Source of the DNA: Halobacillus dabanensis
GTDB taxonomy: Bacteria > Bacillota > Bacilli > Bacillales > Halobacillaceae
DNA length: 38,198 bases
Direction of reading: 5' to 3'
Assembly: GCF_900114165.1 (NCBI RefSeq)
Contig: NZ_FOSB01000018.1
Location: 1 to 38,198, forward strand
Below, piece by piece: positions 16,789-24,845 of the stretch (positions are counted from its first letter, which is position 1; the number at the start of each line of letters is the position of its first letter). Under the pieces are notes generated by a model that was not told where the DNA came from, searched no databases, and saw only the letters and a list, made by a program, of their open reading frames with translations. A program made the translations under genes and the position numbers.

Positions 16789-17568
16789 GTGGACGCTCAA
16801 TTACTGATTGAATATGGTTGGGTACTGCTTGTCCTTGTAGGATTAGAAGGAATCCTGGCCGCGGATAACGCACTTGTCTTGGCAATCATGGTCAAACACT
16901 TACCAGAAGAACAACGGAAAAAAGCTTTATTTTACGGATTAGCAGGTGCATTCATACTTAGATTTGGGTCCTTGTTTATCATTTCCTTCCTCGTAGATGT
17001 ATGGCAAGTCCAGGCGTTAGGAGCTGCTTATTTACTCTTTATATCAGGTAAACATCTTTTTGACCGCTGGAGAACACGGGGAGATGATATAGAAGAAGAG
17101 GTGGAAGAAGACGTCGGGAATCAGCGGGGGAAAGGTTTCTGGGTTACAGTATTGAAAGTCGAGTTAGCTGATTTAGCATTTGCAGTCGACTCTATTCTAG
17201 CGGCCGTTGCCTTGGCTGTCGCCTTGCCTGAAACCGATCTTCCGGCCATTGGTAGCCTTGATGGAGGGCAGTTTGCTGTCATCTTAGCTGGTGGTATGAT
17301 TGGTATCATCATCATGCGTTTTGCTGCAGGTTACTTCGTGAAATTATTGAAAGCTCGTCCCGGGTTGGAAGTGGCAGCGTTCGTTATTGTCGGATGGGTT
17401 GGTGTAAAACTTGTCGTATCCACACTCGCCCACCCGAATATTCAAATTCTCGATGAGCACTTCGCCCACTCTACAGGATGGAAGGTCTTTTTCTATTCCG
17501 TACTCGTATTGATTGCTGTGCTCGGCTGGTTCCTTTCCAATAAAAAAGAAGTTAAAGAAGAAGCATAA
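16789..17568 (+). CDS. TerC/YjbE-family membrane protein, Mn2+-responsive metal exporter
   Basis: A 259-residue protein with about seven membrane segments. The paired acidic motifs typical of TerC proteins are visible: GLEGILAADNALVLAIMV near residue 18 and ELADLAFAVDSILAAV near residue 125. Members behind yybP-ykoY riboswitches export or relieve excess manganese. I chose the GTG at 16789 because AAAAGGAGAG precedes it and it gives the family length. An in-frame upstream TTG at 16690 lies inside the aptamer. The long acidic insert EEEVEEDVG around residue 105 is a cytoplasmic loop. Confidence 0.9.
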   Translation: MDAQLLIEYGWVLLVLVGLEGILAADNALVLAIMVKHLPEEQRKKALFYGLAGAFILRFGSLFIISFLVDVWQVQALGAAYLLFISGKHLFDRWRTRGDDIEEEVEEDVGNQRGKGFWVTVLKVELADLAFAVDSILAAVALAVALPETDLPAIGSLDGGQFAVILAGGMIGIIIMRFAAGYFVKLLKARPGLEVAAFVIVGWVGVKLVVSTLAHPNIQILDEHFAHSTGWKVFFYSVLVLIAVLGWFLSNKKEVKEEA

Positions 17569-17574
17569 AGGAGG

Positions 17575-17606
17575 AAGCTGGGGGATAGGATATCCTCCAG
17601 CTTTTT
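17575..17606 (+). terminator. Terminator of the TerC gene
   Basis: AAGCTGGGGGATA and TATCCTCCAGCTT form a stem with one G-U pair and a 3-base loop, followed by TTT. Confidence 0.8.
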
Positions 17607-17755
17607 GGTTCGTTCCTTTCTGTGCCAAGAATTACAAGCTTCCCTCTTACACATGTGGGTGAACAAGACACCTGCGTTTTATATGCAGAATATTTTACAT
17701 TCCATAGGATGCAGGTAAGATAAAAGTAGGGAGCATGAATAAGGAGGGGTTATAA

Positions 17756-17953
17756 ATGGGAAAAGCAGCTCAACATCCTTCCCAACAATTTCAATATATA
17801 AAAAATAGAATCCAAATGCTTCATCAGGTAGTATCTTCGATGGATGAAGAAGATGTAGACCTTAATGATTTCAACCGTGTCCTTGAGATGATTGAAAAAC
17901 TGCAAGTGAAAATGGCCCGGTTCAAAAAAGATTGGGATCAAGAGGATTCCTAA
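17756..17953 (+). CDS. SE1561-type small protein
   Basis: A 65-residue soluble, helical protein with acidic stretches, starting MGKAAQHPSQQFQYIKNRI and ending in FKKDWDQEDS. I recognise it as the small Bacillales family named after S. epidermidis SE1561, with its conserved RFKKDW end. Function unknown. AAGGAGGGG before the ATG supports translation. It stands alone between TerC and OsmC genes. Confidence 0.75.
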   Translation: MGKAAQHPSQQFQYIKNRIQMLHQVVSSMDEEDVDLNDFNRVLEMIEKLQVKMARFKKDWDQEDS

Positions 17954-18103
17954 AATTAGGATCGAGTCAAAGACGTTCAATAACGGGATGTTTCAGTTAA
18001 TGAATTTGCTGGTTATACAAGGAAGCATACGTTTATCCGGGAAAACAACGGTGGGAATATTGAATTTGCGGCAAGGGTAAAATAACGAGAAAGGAGTTTG
18101 GAC

Positions 18104-18553
18104 ATGTCTTTACACCATTTTCATTTGAAAGCAGACTGGCCTGGCGGTAGAAATGAAGTCGGTTATATCGAGTCAGATAAGTTGAAAACGGAAATATCAA
18201 TCCCAAAAGAAATGGCAGGACCTGATGTAGGCACAAATCCTGATGAAATGCTGTTAGGAGCAGCAGCAACCTGTTACATAATAAGTCTTGCAGCTATGAT
18301 TGAGCGAGCAGGGCTTCCTTTGAAAGAAATGGATATGCAATCAGAGGGGATCGTAGATGTCACAGATGGTGTCTTCACCTATAAAAAAATCATTCACCGT
18401 CCACGTGTAGTTTTAACTGTTGAAGCAGGGGAAAGGGATCTTAGCAAGTTGAATCGCCTTGTAGAAAAAGCTGAAAAAAGTTGCATGATCTCAAAAGCTA
18501 TCGGGGGAAATGTAGAAATCGAGATGCAAGCGGACACATATATCGGAGAATGA
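18104..18553 (+). CDS. OsmC-family protein (thiol peroxidase fold)
   Basis: A 149-residue protein of the OsmC/Ohr superfamily, which reduces organic hydroperoxides through a pair of cysteines. Both are present: Cys57 in GAAATCYIISLA and Cys127 in EKSCMISKAI. The GTNPDEMLLGA segment before the first Cys is typical. It resembles the SACOL1771/YhfA-like branch more than classical Ohr, so peroxidase activity is probable, not certain. The ATG at 18104 follows AAAGGAG by seven bases. A strong terminator follows. Confidence 0.85.
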   Translation: MSLHHFHLKADWPGGRNEVGYIESDKLKTEISIPKEMAGPDVGTNPDEMLLGAAATCYIISLAAMIERAGLPLKEMDMQSEGIVDVTDGVFTYKKIIHRPRVVLTVEAGERDLSKLNRLVEKAEKSCMISKAIGGNVEIEMQADTYIGE

Positions 18554-18556
18554 CGA

Positions 18557-18591
18557 AAAGGTCTGGCTACCACGCTGGGAGCCAGACCTTT
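18557..18591 (+). terminator. Terminator of the OsmC gene
   Basis: AAAGGTCTGGCT and AGCCAGACCTTT are perfect 12-base arms around an 11-base loop. Confidence 0.85.
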
Positions 18592-18673
18592 AATCATGTG
18601 AAAGAGAATCTTTTTACAGAAAGGTATAGCTTCTGCTCAAGAGCCATCATCCTTGAAGCAATTCGTCTAACAG

Positions 18674-18731
18674 GAAGCGGGGCCGTTCGGTGTTACAACA
18701 GGCCGCTTCGAACTAACCGAACTTCTTTTTT
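18674..18731. other. Interleaved inverted repeats (pseudoknot-like or two alternative hairpins)
   Basis: GAAGCGG (18674-18680) can pair with CCGCTTC (18703-18709), and GTTCGGT (18685-18691) with ACCGAAC (18716-18722). The two 7-bp stems interleave, the layout of an H-type pseudoknot, and a T-rich run (TTCTTTTTT) follows on the plus strand. It lies between the convergent OsmC and alpha-glucosidase genes. It may be a terminator or the end of a small RNA; I see no promoter close by. Confidence 0.4.
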
Positions 18732-18797
18732 CATCATTGCAGACCAAAAACGTCACGATGAATCTTGTTTTAAGCAAATATGCTTGCGCTTTTAAAA

Positions 18798-20459
18798 TTA
18801 ACTGTTTATTAGATACACTCTTGCTTCAAACGGTTTAAGCGGAAAGTGCTTCCCTTGTTCGTGTGGATCAACAATAATGTTAGAAAGGATCAAATCTTCG
18901 GTGCTTATAGCATAGGAAGACTCGAAACTTGCCGTTTTATTAGTCAAATTAGTGATGACAATGGCTGTTTTTTCACCCATTGTGCGAGTGTATGCATAAA
19001 CTTGTGGATTATCTTCTGAAACCAACTGATAGGTGCCGTATGTGAAAAGACCATATTTCTTTTTCAAACGGATCATGTCTTTATAATAGTTCAAAATGGA
19101 ATGGGGGTCGCCGTCTTGTTGTGCAACATTGATCTCTTTATAATTCGGATTGATTTTCATCCATGGAGATCCCGTTGTAAAACCTGCATTTTCCTTACTA
19201 CTCCATTGCATTGGAGTTCGGCTGTTATCGCGTGATGTATTCCAAAGGATTTCCATGATTTCACTGTGAGATAACCCATGTTCTTTTTTCGCCTTATAAA
19301 GGTTCTTCGCAGCAACATCATCATAATCTTCAATCGAAGGAAAAGCCACATTCGTCATTCCGATTTCCTGTCCCTGATATATGAAAGGAGTCCCTTGCAT
19401 AAAGAAATACATTGTGCCGATGGACGTTGCACTCTCCCGCCAAAATATTTGGTCATCTCCCCATGTAGACACGACTCTTGCTTTATCATGGTTCTCAACG
19501 AACAAGGCGTTCCATCCATCACCTTCTAAAGCTTTTTGCCAGCGAGTCAGTACTTTTTTCAATCCCAGGATATCCAGTTGTTGTTCGGCTTTTTGATCCC
19601 AAAGATCCAAGTGTTCAAATTGGAAAATCATATCCATCTTCCCATTGTCACCTACCCATAAATCTGCCTCATCTGCACGGACACCATTCGCTTCTCCCAC
19701 CGTCATTACATCATAATTATCATACGTTTTCTCTTTAAACTCTTGGAGGAATTCATGGATGCCCTGTTGGTTCATGTGCATATCAAAAGAGGACACATAT
19801 TTTTCTTTGTTAGGGTTCGGCATATTAGGGAATCCTGGACGTTTTTTGATGTGACTGATAGCGTCAATCCGAAAACCGTCGATGCCTTTCTCCAACCACC
19901 AGTTGACCGTGTCATACAAAGCGTTACGGACCTCGGGGTTTTCCCAGTTCAAATCCGGTTGTTTGGTAGAGAAGACGTGAAGGTAATATTGTTCGGTTTT
20001 CTCGTCGTATTCCCAGGCAGATCCCTCAAAAATACTCTCCCAGTTATTTGGTTCGCCTCCGTTTTTGCCATCACGCCAAATGTACCAATCACGTTTAGGG
20101 TTGTCCTTAGAACTTCTTGATTCTATGAACCAGGGATGCTCATCACTGGTATGGTTGAGAACTAAATCAATAATCAATCTCATACCACGCTTATGGACTT
20201 CTTTTAACAACTGATCGAAGTCGTCCATTGTCCCGAATTCCTCTAAAATATCTTGATAATCGGAGATGTCATATCCATTGTCATCTTTAGGGGATTTATA
20301 CATGGGGCAGATCCAAATAAAATCAATGCCCATATCCTCCAAGTAATCCAGTCGATCGATCATTCCTTGTAAATCCCCGATTCCATCTCCATTTGAATCC
20401 TGAAAACTTCTCGGGTAAACCTGGTATCCAACAGCTTCTTTCCACCATACACGCTCCAT
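18798..20459 (-). CDS. GH13 alpha-glucosidase (oligo-1,6-glucosidase/maltase type)
   Basis: A 553-residue cytoplasmic GH13 enzyme that splits glucose from short alpha-glucosides such as maltose or isomaltose. The N-terminus WWKEAVGYQVYPRSFQDSNG is characteristic. The catalytic residues are Asp199 (nucleophile, GFRIDAI), Glu256 (acid/base, GEANG) and Asp325 (ENHDKAR). The residue after the nucleophile is Ala; oligo-1,6-glucosidases usually have Val there and maltases Thr or Ala, so maltose-type linkages may be preferred (inference). I chose the ATG at 20459, with GAGAGGGAT before it; longer in-frame starts have no such site. A LacI-type palindrome lies 50 bases upstream. Confidence 0.9.
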   Translation of the reverse strand: MERVWWKEAVGYQVYPRSFQDSNGDGIGDLQGMIDRLDYLEDMGIDFIWICPMYKSPKDDNGYDISDYQDILEEFGTMDDFDQLLKEVHKRGMRLIIDLVLNHTSDEHPWFIESRSSKDNPKRDWYIWRDGKNGGEPNNWESIFEGSAWEYDEKTEQYYLHVFSTKQPDLNWENPEVRNALYDTVNWWLEKGIDGFRIDAISHIKKRPGFPNMPNPNKEKYVSSFDMHMNQQGIHEFLQEFKEKTYDNYDVMTVGEANGVRADEADLWVGDNGKMDMIFQFEHLDLWDQKAEQQLDILGLKKVLTRWQKALEGDGWNALFVENHDKARVVSTWGDDQIFWRESATSIGTMYFFMQGTPFIYQGQEIGMTNVAFPSIEDYDDVAAKNLYKAKKEHGLSHSEIMEILWNTSRDNSRTPMQWSSKENAGFTTGSPWMKINPNYKEINVAQQDGDPHSILNYYKDMIRLKKKYGLFTYGTYQLVSEDNPQVYAYTRTMGEKTAIVITNLTNKTASFESSYAISTEDLILSNIIVDPHEQGKHFPLKPFEARVYLINS

Positions 20460-20508
20460 AAAAAATCCCTCTCTTTCCTTATTGTTTTTTTTGGCATACA
20501 TAAATCCA

Positions 20509-20534
20509 TGGTTATGCAATCGATTGCATAACCA
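20509..20534. promoter_or_regulatory. LacI-family operator O1 upstream of the alpha-glucosidase gene
   Basis: A perfect 26-bp palindrome centred on the CG at 20521/20522, with half-site TGGTTATGCAATC. The central GCAATCGATTGC has the shape of LacI/GalR-family operators (MalR-like). Placed between the upstream region and the start codon, it suggests repression relieved by the substrate sugar. No LacI-type regulator gene is in the window. Confidence 0.7.
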
Positions 20535-20613
20535 CTTGAAAAATATAGCTGTTTATCATTTAATCATGTGTATTTATTCTAGAAGTTGTTTATACGACAG
20601 TATCCGTCATTTT

Positions 20614-20629
20614 ATGCAAACGTTTTCCT
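20614..20629. promoter_or_regulatory. Second LacI/cre-like site O2
   Basis: ATGCAAACGTTTTCCT is centred on CG at 20621/20622, exactly 100 bp from the centre of O1. It can be an imperfect second operator or a CcpA cre site (two mismatches to TGWAANCGNTNWCA). Confidence 0.5.
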
Positions 20630-20711
20630 TATGTAATTTTATGTTAGCTGATGTGATGTTTTTTTACAATAGGTAGATAGGTGAAAAAATAAAAGGAGCA
20701 GTTCATTTAAA

Positions 20712-20740
20712 TTGCACTTCTTGCTTATTTGTTTTATATT
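20712..20740 (+). promoter_or_regulatory. Probable sigma-A promoter of the rib operon
   Basis: TTGCAC (20712-20717), 17 bases, TATATT (20735-20740). The -35 is poor, but the position fits an RNA that starts about 20 bases before the FMN aptamer. Confidence 0.5.
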
Positions 20741-20767
20741 AAATATGTAAGAATCCAATTCAATATC

Positions 20768-20912
20768 GAACCTTCGGGGTCGGGTGAAAATCCCAGCCGG
20801 CGGTAAGGAGTTATACTCCGAGCCCGCGACGGAGAATCAGTGTTAAGCACGGTTTTCCCTGATTTGGTGTAAGTCCAAAGCCGACAGTCAAAGTCTGGAT
20901 GGGAGAAGGTTG
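20768..20912 (+). promoter_or_regulatory. FMN riboswitch (RFN element)
   Basis: The conserved parts are all readable: ACCTTCGGGGTCGGGTGAAA, CCCAGCCGGCGGT, AGCCCGCGAC, GATTTGGTGTAAGTCC, AAGCCGACAGT and CTGGATGGGAGAAGGT. The outer helix pairs ACCTTC with GAAGGT. It binds FMN and switches off the rib operon by early termination; a terminator follows at 20986. Confidence 0.97.
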
Positions 20913-20985
20913 TAGAAGCGTAAAAGGTACTAATCTTCATTGATACGTGTACCCTTATTTGGTGTATGCGATTTTTTACGTCATG

Positions 20986-21025
20986 ACCCTGGGGAAGTCT
21001 GTCTTCTTCAGGGTTTTTATTTTTT
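20986..21025 (+). terminator. FMN riboswitch terminator
   Basis: ACCCTGGGGAAG (20986-20997) pairs with CTTCTTCAGGGT (21003-21014) with two G-U pairs, followed by TTTTTATTTTTT. It forms the OFF state ahead of ribD. Confidence 0.85.
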
Positions 21026-21117
21026 CTAAACCTTTCCAAAAAGGATGTTGTAACAAAGAAATAAAACCGAGCTCCATAATCTTTAGGGAGACAGTGTTTG
21101 AAAAAGGTGGGAAAGAC

Positions 21118-22215
21118 ATGAACCGGGATCAAGTTTATATGGGTATGGCGATCCGAATGGCACGGGAAACAGTAGGGCAGACAAGTCCGAATCCTTCTGT
21201 TGCGGCCGTTGTCGTCAAAGAGAACCAAGTCGTAGGCATCGGGGTTCATGTAAAGGCAGGAGAACCACATGCAGAAGTTCATGCACTAAGGATGGCTGGG
21301 GATAAGGCGCAAGGCGCTGATATATACGTTACTCTGGAACCTTGCAGTCATTACGGGCAAACGCCTCCTTGTGCGGAAGCGGTTGTTGAAGCCGGCATCC
21401 GTCGTGTAGTAATTGCTTCCAGTGACCCGAACCCTAAAGTTTCAGGAAGAGGCATCCGTATGATGACGGAGAAAGGTTTGGAAGTGAAAACTGGTGTACT
21501 TAAGGAAGAAGCGGATGAATTGAACCGATCGTTTTTTCATTTCATTCAGACTCATATGCCATATGTCCGATTGAAGTCTGCGATGAGCTTAGATGGAAAA
21601 ATTGCCACCTCGACTGGTGAGAGTCAATGGATTACAGGAGAAGAAGCTCGCTTGGACGGTCACCATTATCGCCATCAATCGGATGCGATTCTCGTAGGAA
21701 TCAACACGGTCCTCATGGATAACCCTAAGTTGACGACAAGGATTCCCGGAGAGGGTGAAAATCCCATTCGTATCGTTCTCGACACCCATCTCAGAATGCC
21801 GCCTTCCTCTCAGTTAATTCGCGATTCTCAAGCCCCGACATGGATTTTTGTAGGAAATAACGTAACAGAGGAAGAATTGCAACAGTTCAGAAATGATTCT
21901 CATGTCCGTGTCATTCCCGTGTCTAGTGAAGAAGTGAAAGTAGAGGAAGTCCTGCGTTATCTGGGAGAGCACAAAGTCACCTCCCTATTAGTTGAAGGAG
22001 GAGCTACCATAGCAGACGCTTTTGTCCGCGCCGATCTAGTGGATGAAACCATCACTTATATAGCACCAAAACTAATCGGTGGAAAAGAGGCACTGACCCC
22101 GGTGGCGGGTAAAGGAATCGAACAATTGAAAAATGTCCGGTCTTTGGAAGTTGTCTCCACAGAGATGATAGGACAGGATATAAAAATTGTTTCCGTAAGA
22201 AAAGGGGAATCTTAA
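21118..22215 (+). CDS. ribD: Bifunctional riboflavin deaminase/reductase RibD
   Basis: A 365-residue enzyme catalysing steps two and three of riboflavin synthesis. The N-terminal deaminase domain (about 1-145) has the zinc site His51-x-Glu53 (HAEVHA), Cys76 and Cys85 (PCSHYGQTPPC). The C-terminal part (about 146-365) is the NADPH-dependent reductase, with SLDGKIATSTGESQWITG and VEGGATIADAF. I chose the ATG at 21118, preceded by AAAAAGGTGGG; an in-frame upstream start at 20947 falls within the riboswitch platform. First gene of the FMN-controlled operon; its stop overlaps the ribE start by one base. Confidence 0.96.
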   Translation: MNRDQVYMGMAIRMARETVGQTSPNPSVAAVVVKENQVVGIGVHVKAGEPHAEVHALRMAGDKAQGADIYVTLEPCSHYGQTPPCAEAVVEAGIRRVVIASSDPNPKVSGRGIRMMTEKGLEVKTGVLKEEADELNRSFFHFIQTHMPYVRLKSAMSLDGKIATSTGESQWITGEEARLDGHHYRHQSDAILVGINTVLMDNPKLTTRIPGEGENPIRIVLDTHLRMPPSSQLIRDSQAPTWIFVGNNVTEEELQQFRNDSHVRVIPVSSEEVKVEEVLRYLGEHKVTSLLVEGGATIADAFVRADLVDETITYIAPKLIGGKEALTPVAGKGIEQLKNVRSLEVVSTEMIGQDIKIVSVRKGES

Positions 22216-22865
22216 TGTTTACAGGGATAGTAGAGGAAATCGGAACACTTAAGTCTGTAAAAAACAAAACAGAAGCACTGGAAGTGAGTATCACTGCCAA
22301 AGATATCTTAAAAGATGTGAAACTTGGAGATAGTATTTCAATCAACGGTGTTTGTTTAACTGTAACCGATTTTACAGAAAGTGCTGTGTCGTTCGATGTC
22401 ATGCCTGAGACTTATCGTGCAACGAACATTCATGAATTGAAGCAAGGCGACCCCGTAAATTTAGAACGAGCAATGGCTGCAGGCGGTCGTTTCGGTGGCC
22501 ACCTCGTTTCTGGACATATTGATGGTATTGGGAAGATTGTTTCCAAGCGGCCAGAATCCAATGCAGTTTATTATGAAATCGCCTTACCACAAGAACTAAT
22601 TCATTATTTTGTTTATAAAGGGTCTATTGCTGTAGATGGAACGTCCTTGACTGTGTTTGGTGTAGAGGATGATAAAGTGACGATTTCTCTTATTCCACAT
22701 ACGATGGAACACACGGTACTCGGAGGAAAAGGTCCTGGTGATCGAGTGAATATCGAGTGCGATATGATCGGGAAATATGTCGCCCATTTCTTAAATGGTC
22801 AAAAAAAAGAAGAGCCGAAGTCAGCACTGTCTAAACAGTTCCTTTCTGACAACGGCTTTGCATAA
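22215..22865 (+). CDS. ribE: Riboflavin synthase alpha subunit
   Basis: A 216-residue protein with the diagnostic MFTGIVEEIG start and two lumazine-binding repeats (about 1-95 and 96-195), each with a G-D-S/V and NGVCLTV or DGTSLTV motif. It makes riboflavin from two molecules of dimethyl-ribityllumazine. A TAATG overlap couples it to ribD. The length is normal for the family. The tail after residue 200 is rich in Lys and Ser. Confidence 0.96.
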   Translation: MFTGIVEEIGTLKSVKNKTEALEVSITAKDILKDVKLGDSISINGVCLTVTDFTESAVSFDVMPETYRATNIHELKQGDPVNLERAMAAGGRFGGHLVSGHIDGIGKIVSKRPESNAVYYEIALPQELIHYFVYKGSIAVDGTSLTVFGVEDDKVTISLIPHTMEHTVLGGKGPGDRVNIECDMIGKYVAHFLNGQKKEEPKSALSKQFLSDNGFA

Positions 22866-22877
22866 GAGGGTGAGTGT

Positions 22878-24071
22878 ATGTTTGATTCTATTGAGAAAGC
22901 TATTGAAGATTTGAAACAAGGAAAACTTGTCATTGTATGTGATGATGAAGACCGTGAAAATGAAGGGGATTTAGTGGGTATTGCGGAGTATGCATCTCCC
23001 GAGATGATCAACTTCATGATTAAATATGGACGCGGTCTTGTATGTACACCAATATCGGATGATTTGGCAAAAGACCTTGAGCTTATGCCAATGGTGGATA
23101 ACAATTCAGACCCAAACCAAACGGCCTTTACTGTAAGTATCGATCATAAAGATACGACAACAGGAATTTCAGCAGATGAGCGTGCTTTGACAATCAAGGA
23201 GATGCTTAATCCTGAATCAACTGCTGCTGACTTTCAAAAGCCCGGCCACATTTTCCCGCTGATTGCAAAAGAAGGCGGCGTGCTTAGACGTGCAGGTCAT
23301 ACGGAAGCTTCTGTCGATCTTGCACAACTTGCAGGTGCGCGTCCTGCCGGGGTTATCTGTGAGATTATCAAAGATGACGGTACAATGGCACGTGTTCCTG
23401 ATCTAAGAGAAATGGCGGATGAATTTGATATCCCGATGATTACGATTGCCGATCTCATTCAATATCGCCATAATAAAGAAAACCATGTCAAACGGGAAGT
23501 AGAAGTGAAAATGCCAACAGAGTACGGGGACTTCCGAGCTGTCGCTTTTACCAATGACATTGATTATAAAGATCACATTGCTCTAGTGAAAGGAGAAATA
23601 AACCCGGATGAGCCAACGCTCGTACGCGTTCATTCTGAGTGCCTAACAGGAGATGTCTTTGGTTCCTATCGCTGCGATTGTGGCCCCCAGTTGCACAACG
23701 CGCTAAGACAGATCTCTGAAAATGGAAGCGGGGTCCTTTTGTATATGAGGCAAGAAGGGCGGGGCATCGGTTTATTGAATAAGCTACAGGCCTACAAGCT
23801 TCAAGAAGAAGGACTTGATACAGTAGAAGCGAACGAAAAACTAGGCTTCGGTCCTGACCTTCGAGATTATGGAGTAGGAGCTCAAATTCTTAAAGACTTA
23901 GGTGTCACAAAACTTCGCTTGCTGACAAACAATCCAAAGAAAATCTCAGGGTTGGGCGGCTTCGGGCTGGAAGTTGTCGAGCGTGTGGCAATCCAAATGG
24001 AATCGAGAAAAGAAAATGAATTGTATTTAAAAACAAAGCAATCCAAAATGGGACACTTATTCCACTACTAG
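22878..24071 (+). CDS. ribBA: Bifunctional DHBP synthase / GTP cyclohydrolase II
   Basis: A 397-residue fusion. Residues 1 to about 200 make dihydroxybutanone phosphate from ribulose 5-phosphate, shown by [12 protein letters not shown] and the [11 protein letters not shown] segment. Residues about 205-397 open GTP, with the three zinc cysteines in [18 protein letters not shown] and the catalytic stretch [13 protein letters not shown]. It thus supplies both precursors of the pathway. AGAGGGTGAG precedes the ATG. It lies 12 bases after ribE. Confidence 0.97.
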   Translation: MFDSIEKAIEDLKQGKLVIVCDDEDRENEGDLVGIAEYASPEMINFMIKYGRGLVCTPISDDLAKDLELMPMVDNNSDPNQTAFTVSIDHKDTTTGISADERALTIKEMLNPESTAADFQKPGHIFPLIAKEGGVLRRAGHTEASVDLAQLAGARPAGVICEIIKDDGTMARVPDLREMADEFDIPMITIADLIQYRHNKENHVKREVEVKMPTEYGDFRAVAFTNDIDYKDHIALVKGEINPDEPTLVRVHSECLTGDVFGSYRCDCGPQLHNALRQISENGSGVLLYMRQEGRGIGLLNKLQAYKLQEEGLDTVEANEKLGFGPDLRDYGVGAQILKDLGVTKLRLLTNNPKKISGLGGFGLEVVERVAIQMESRKENELYLKTKQSKMGHLFHY

Positions 24072-24087
24072 AAAGGAAGTCGTACAA

Positions 24088-24555
24088 ATGGTCAAAACAA
24101 TAGAAGGAAATCTTGTCGGAACAGGATTGAAAGTAGGGATCGTCGTCGGTCGATTCAATGATTTCATTACAGGAAAGTTATATGAAGGGGCTGTAGATGC
24201 TTTCAAACGCCACGGTGTTGAAGTGAATGACGTGGAAGTCGCTTATGTGCCAGGCGCTTTTGAAATCCCTCTAGTAGCTGGTAAAATGGCGAACTCAGGA
24301 AAATACGATGCAGTCGTCACACTTGGAGCTGTTATTCGTGGGTCTACTCCACACTTTGATTATGTGTGTAACGAAGCAGCAAAAGGTGTTTCTCAAGCAT
24401 CTCAACAAAGCGGTATTCCTGTCATTTTTGGCGTCATTACTACAGATACGATTGAACAGGCGATTGAACGCGCAGGAACAAAAGCAGGAAACAAAGGCTG
24501 GGAGGCAGCAACAGCTGCAATCGAAATGGCTACACTATTGAAAAACTTTGAATAA
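24088..24555 (+). CDS. ribH: 6,7-dimethyl-8-ribityllumazine synthase
   Basis: A 155-residue protein that condenses the RibA/D pathway amine with dihydroxybutanone phosphate. Family motifs are [12 protein letters not shown], the VPGAFEIPL segment, [14 protein letters not shown] with the catalytic His, and a GNKGWEAA end. It assembles as a 60-subunit capsid in related bacteria. GAAAGGAAG precedes the ATG. Last gene of the operon, 16 bases after ribBA. Confidence 0.97.
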   Translation: MVKTIEGNLVGTGLKVGIVVGRFNDFITGKLYEGAVDAFKRHGVEVNDVEVAYVPGAFEIPLVAGKMANSGKYDAVVTLGAVIRGSTPHFDYVCNEAAKGVSQASQQSGIPVIFGVITTDTIEQAIERAGTKAGNKGWEAATAAIEMATLLKNFE

Positions 24556-24563
24556 TAAGCTGA

Positions 24564-24594
24564 ACTGACCAGTATACCCTGGTCAGTTTTTTTA
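24564..24594 (+). terminator. Terminator of the rib operon
   Basis: ACTGACCAG and CTGGTCAGT are perfect 9-base arms around a 6-base loop, followed by seven T. Confidence 0.92.
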
Positions 24595-24621
24595 TTAGAT
24601 AATACTAAAATGGATCTCAAG

Positions 24622-24654
24622 CGAGTCGGCATCCGTATAGAGGATGCCGACTCG
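24622..24654. other. 13-bp perfect inverted repeat without T-run
   Basis: CGAGTCGGCATCC (24622-24634) and GGATGCCGACTCG (24642-24654) pair perfectly around a 7-base loop. Neither strand has a T-run after it, so a classical terminator is unlikely. It lies 30 bases after the rib terminator in a 290-base gene-free gap. It may be an operator, an RNA processing stem or a small RNA; function unknown. Confidence 0.5.
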
Positions 24655-24845
24655 AGCGAAAAAAGCCTGTCTTTGTGCATAACTCAAATCCAAACGTTTA
24701 TGTCCTCAAGGATAAAGGAAGGATAAAGGGGAGCAATGACGAAAAAAGCTGAATAGTTGAGGCAGTTGAAGGAATGCTTCATTGGAGAAACATTAACTAA
24801 TTATGGAATAATAGAGTAGAAGAAATGGTGTGGGAGGGATTTATG

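Noticed and set aside
20947-21117. In-frame upstream extension of ribD from 20947
   Set aside because: It covers the riboswitch terminator and the mRNA leader; the ATG at 21118 has a good binding site and gives the family N-terminus.
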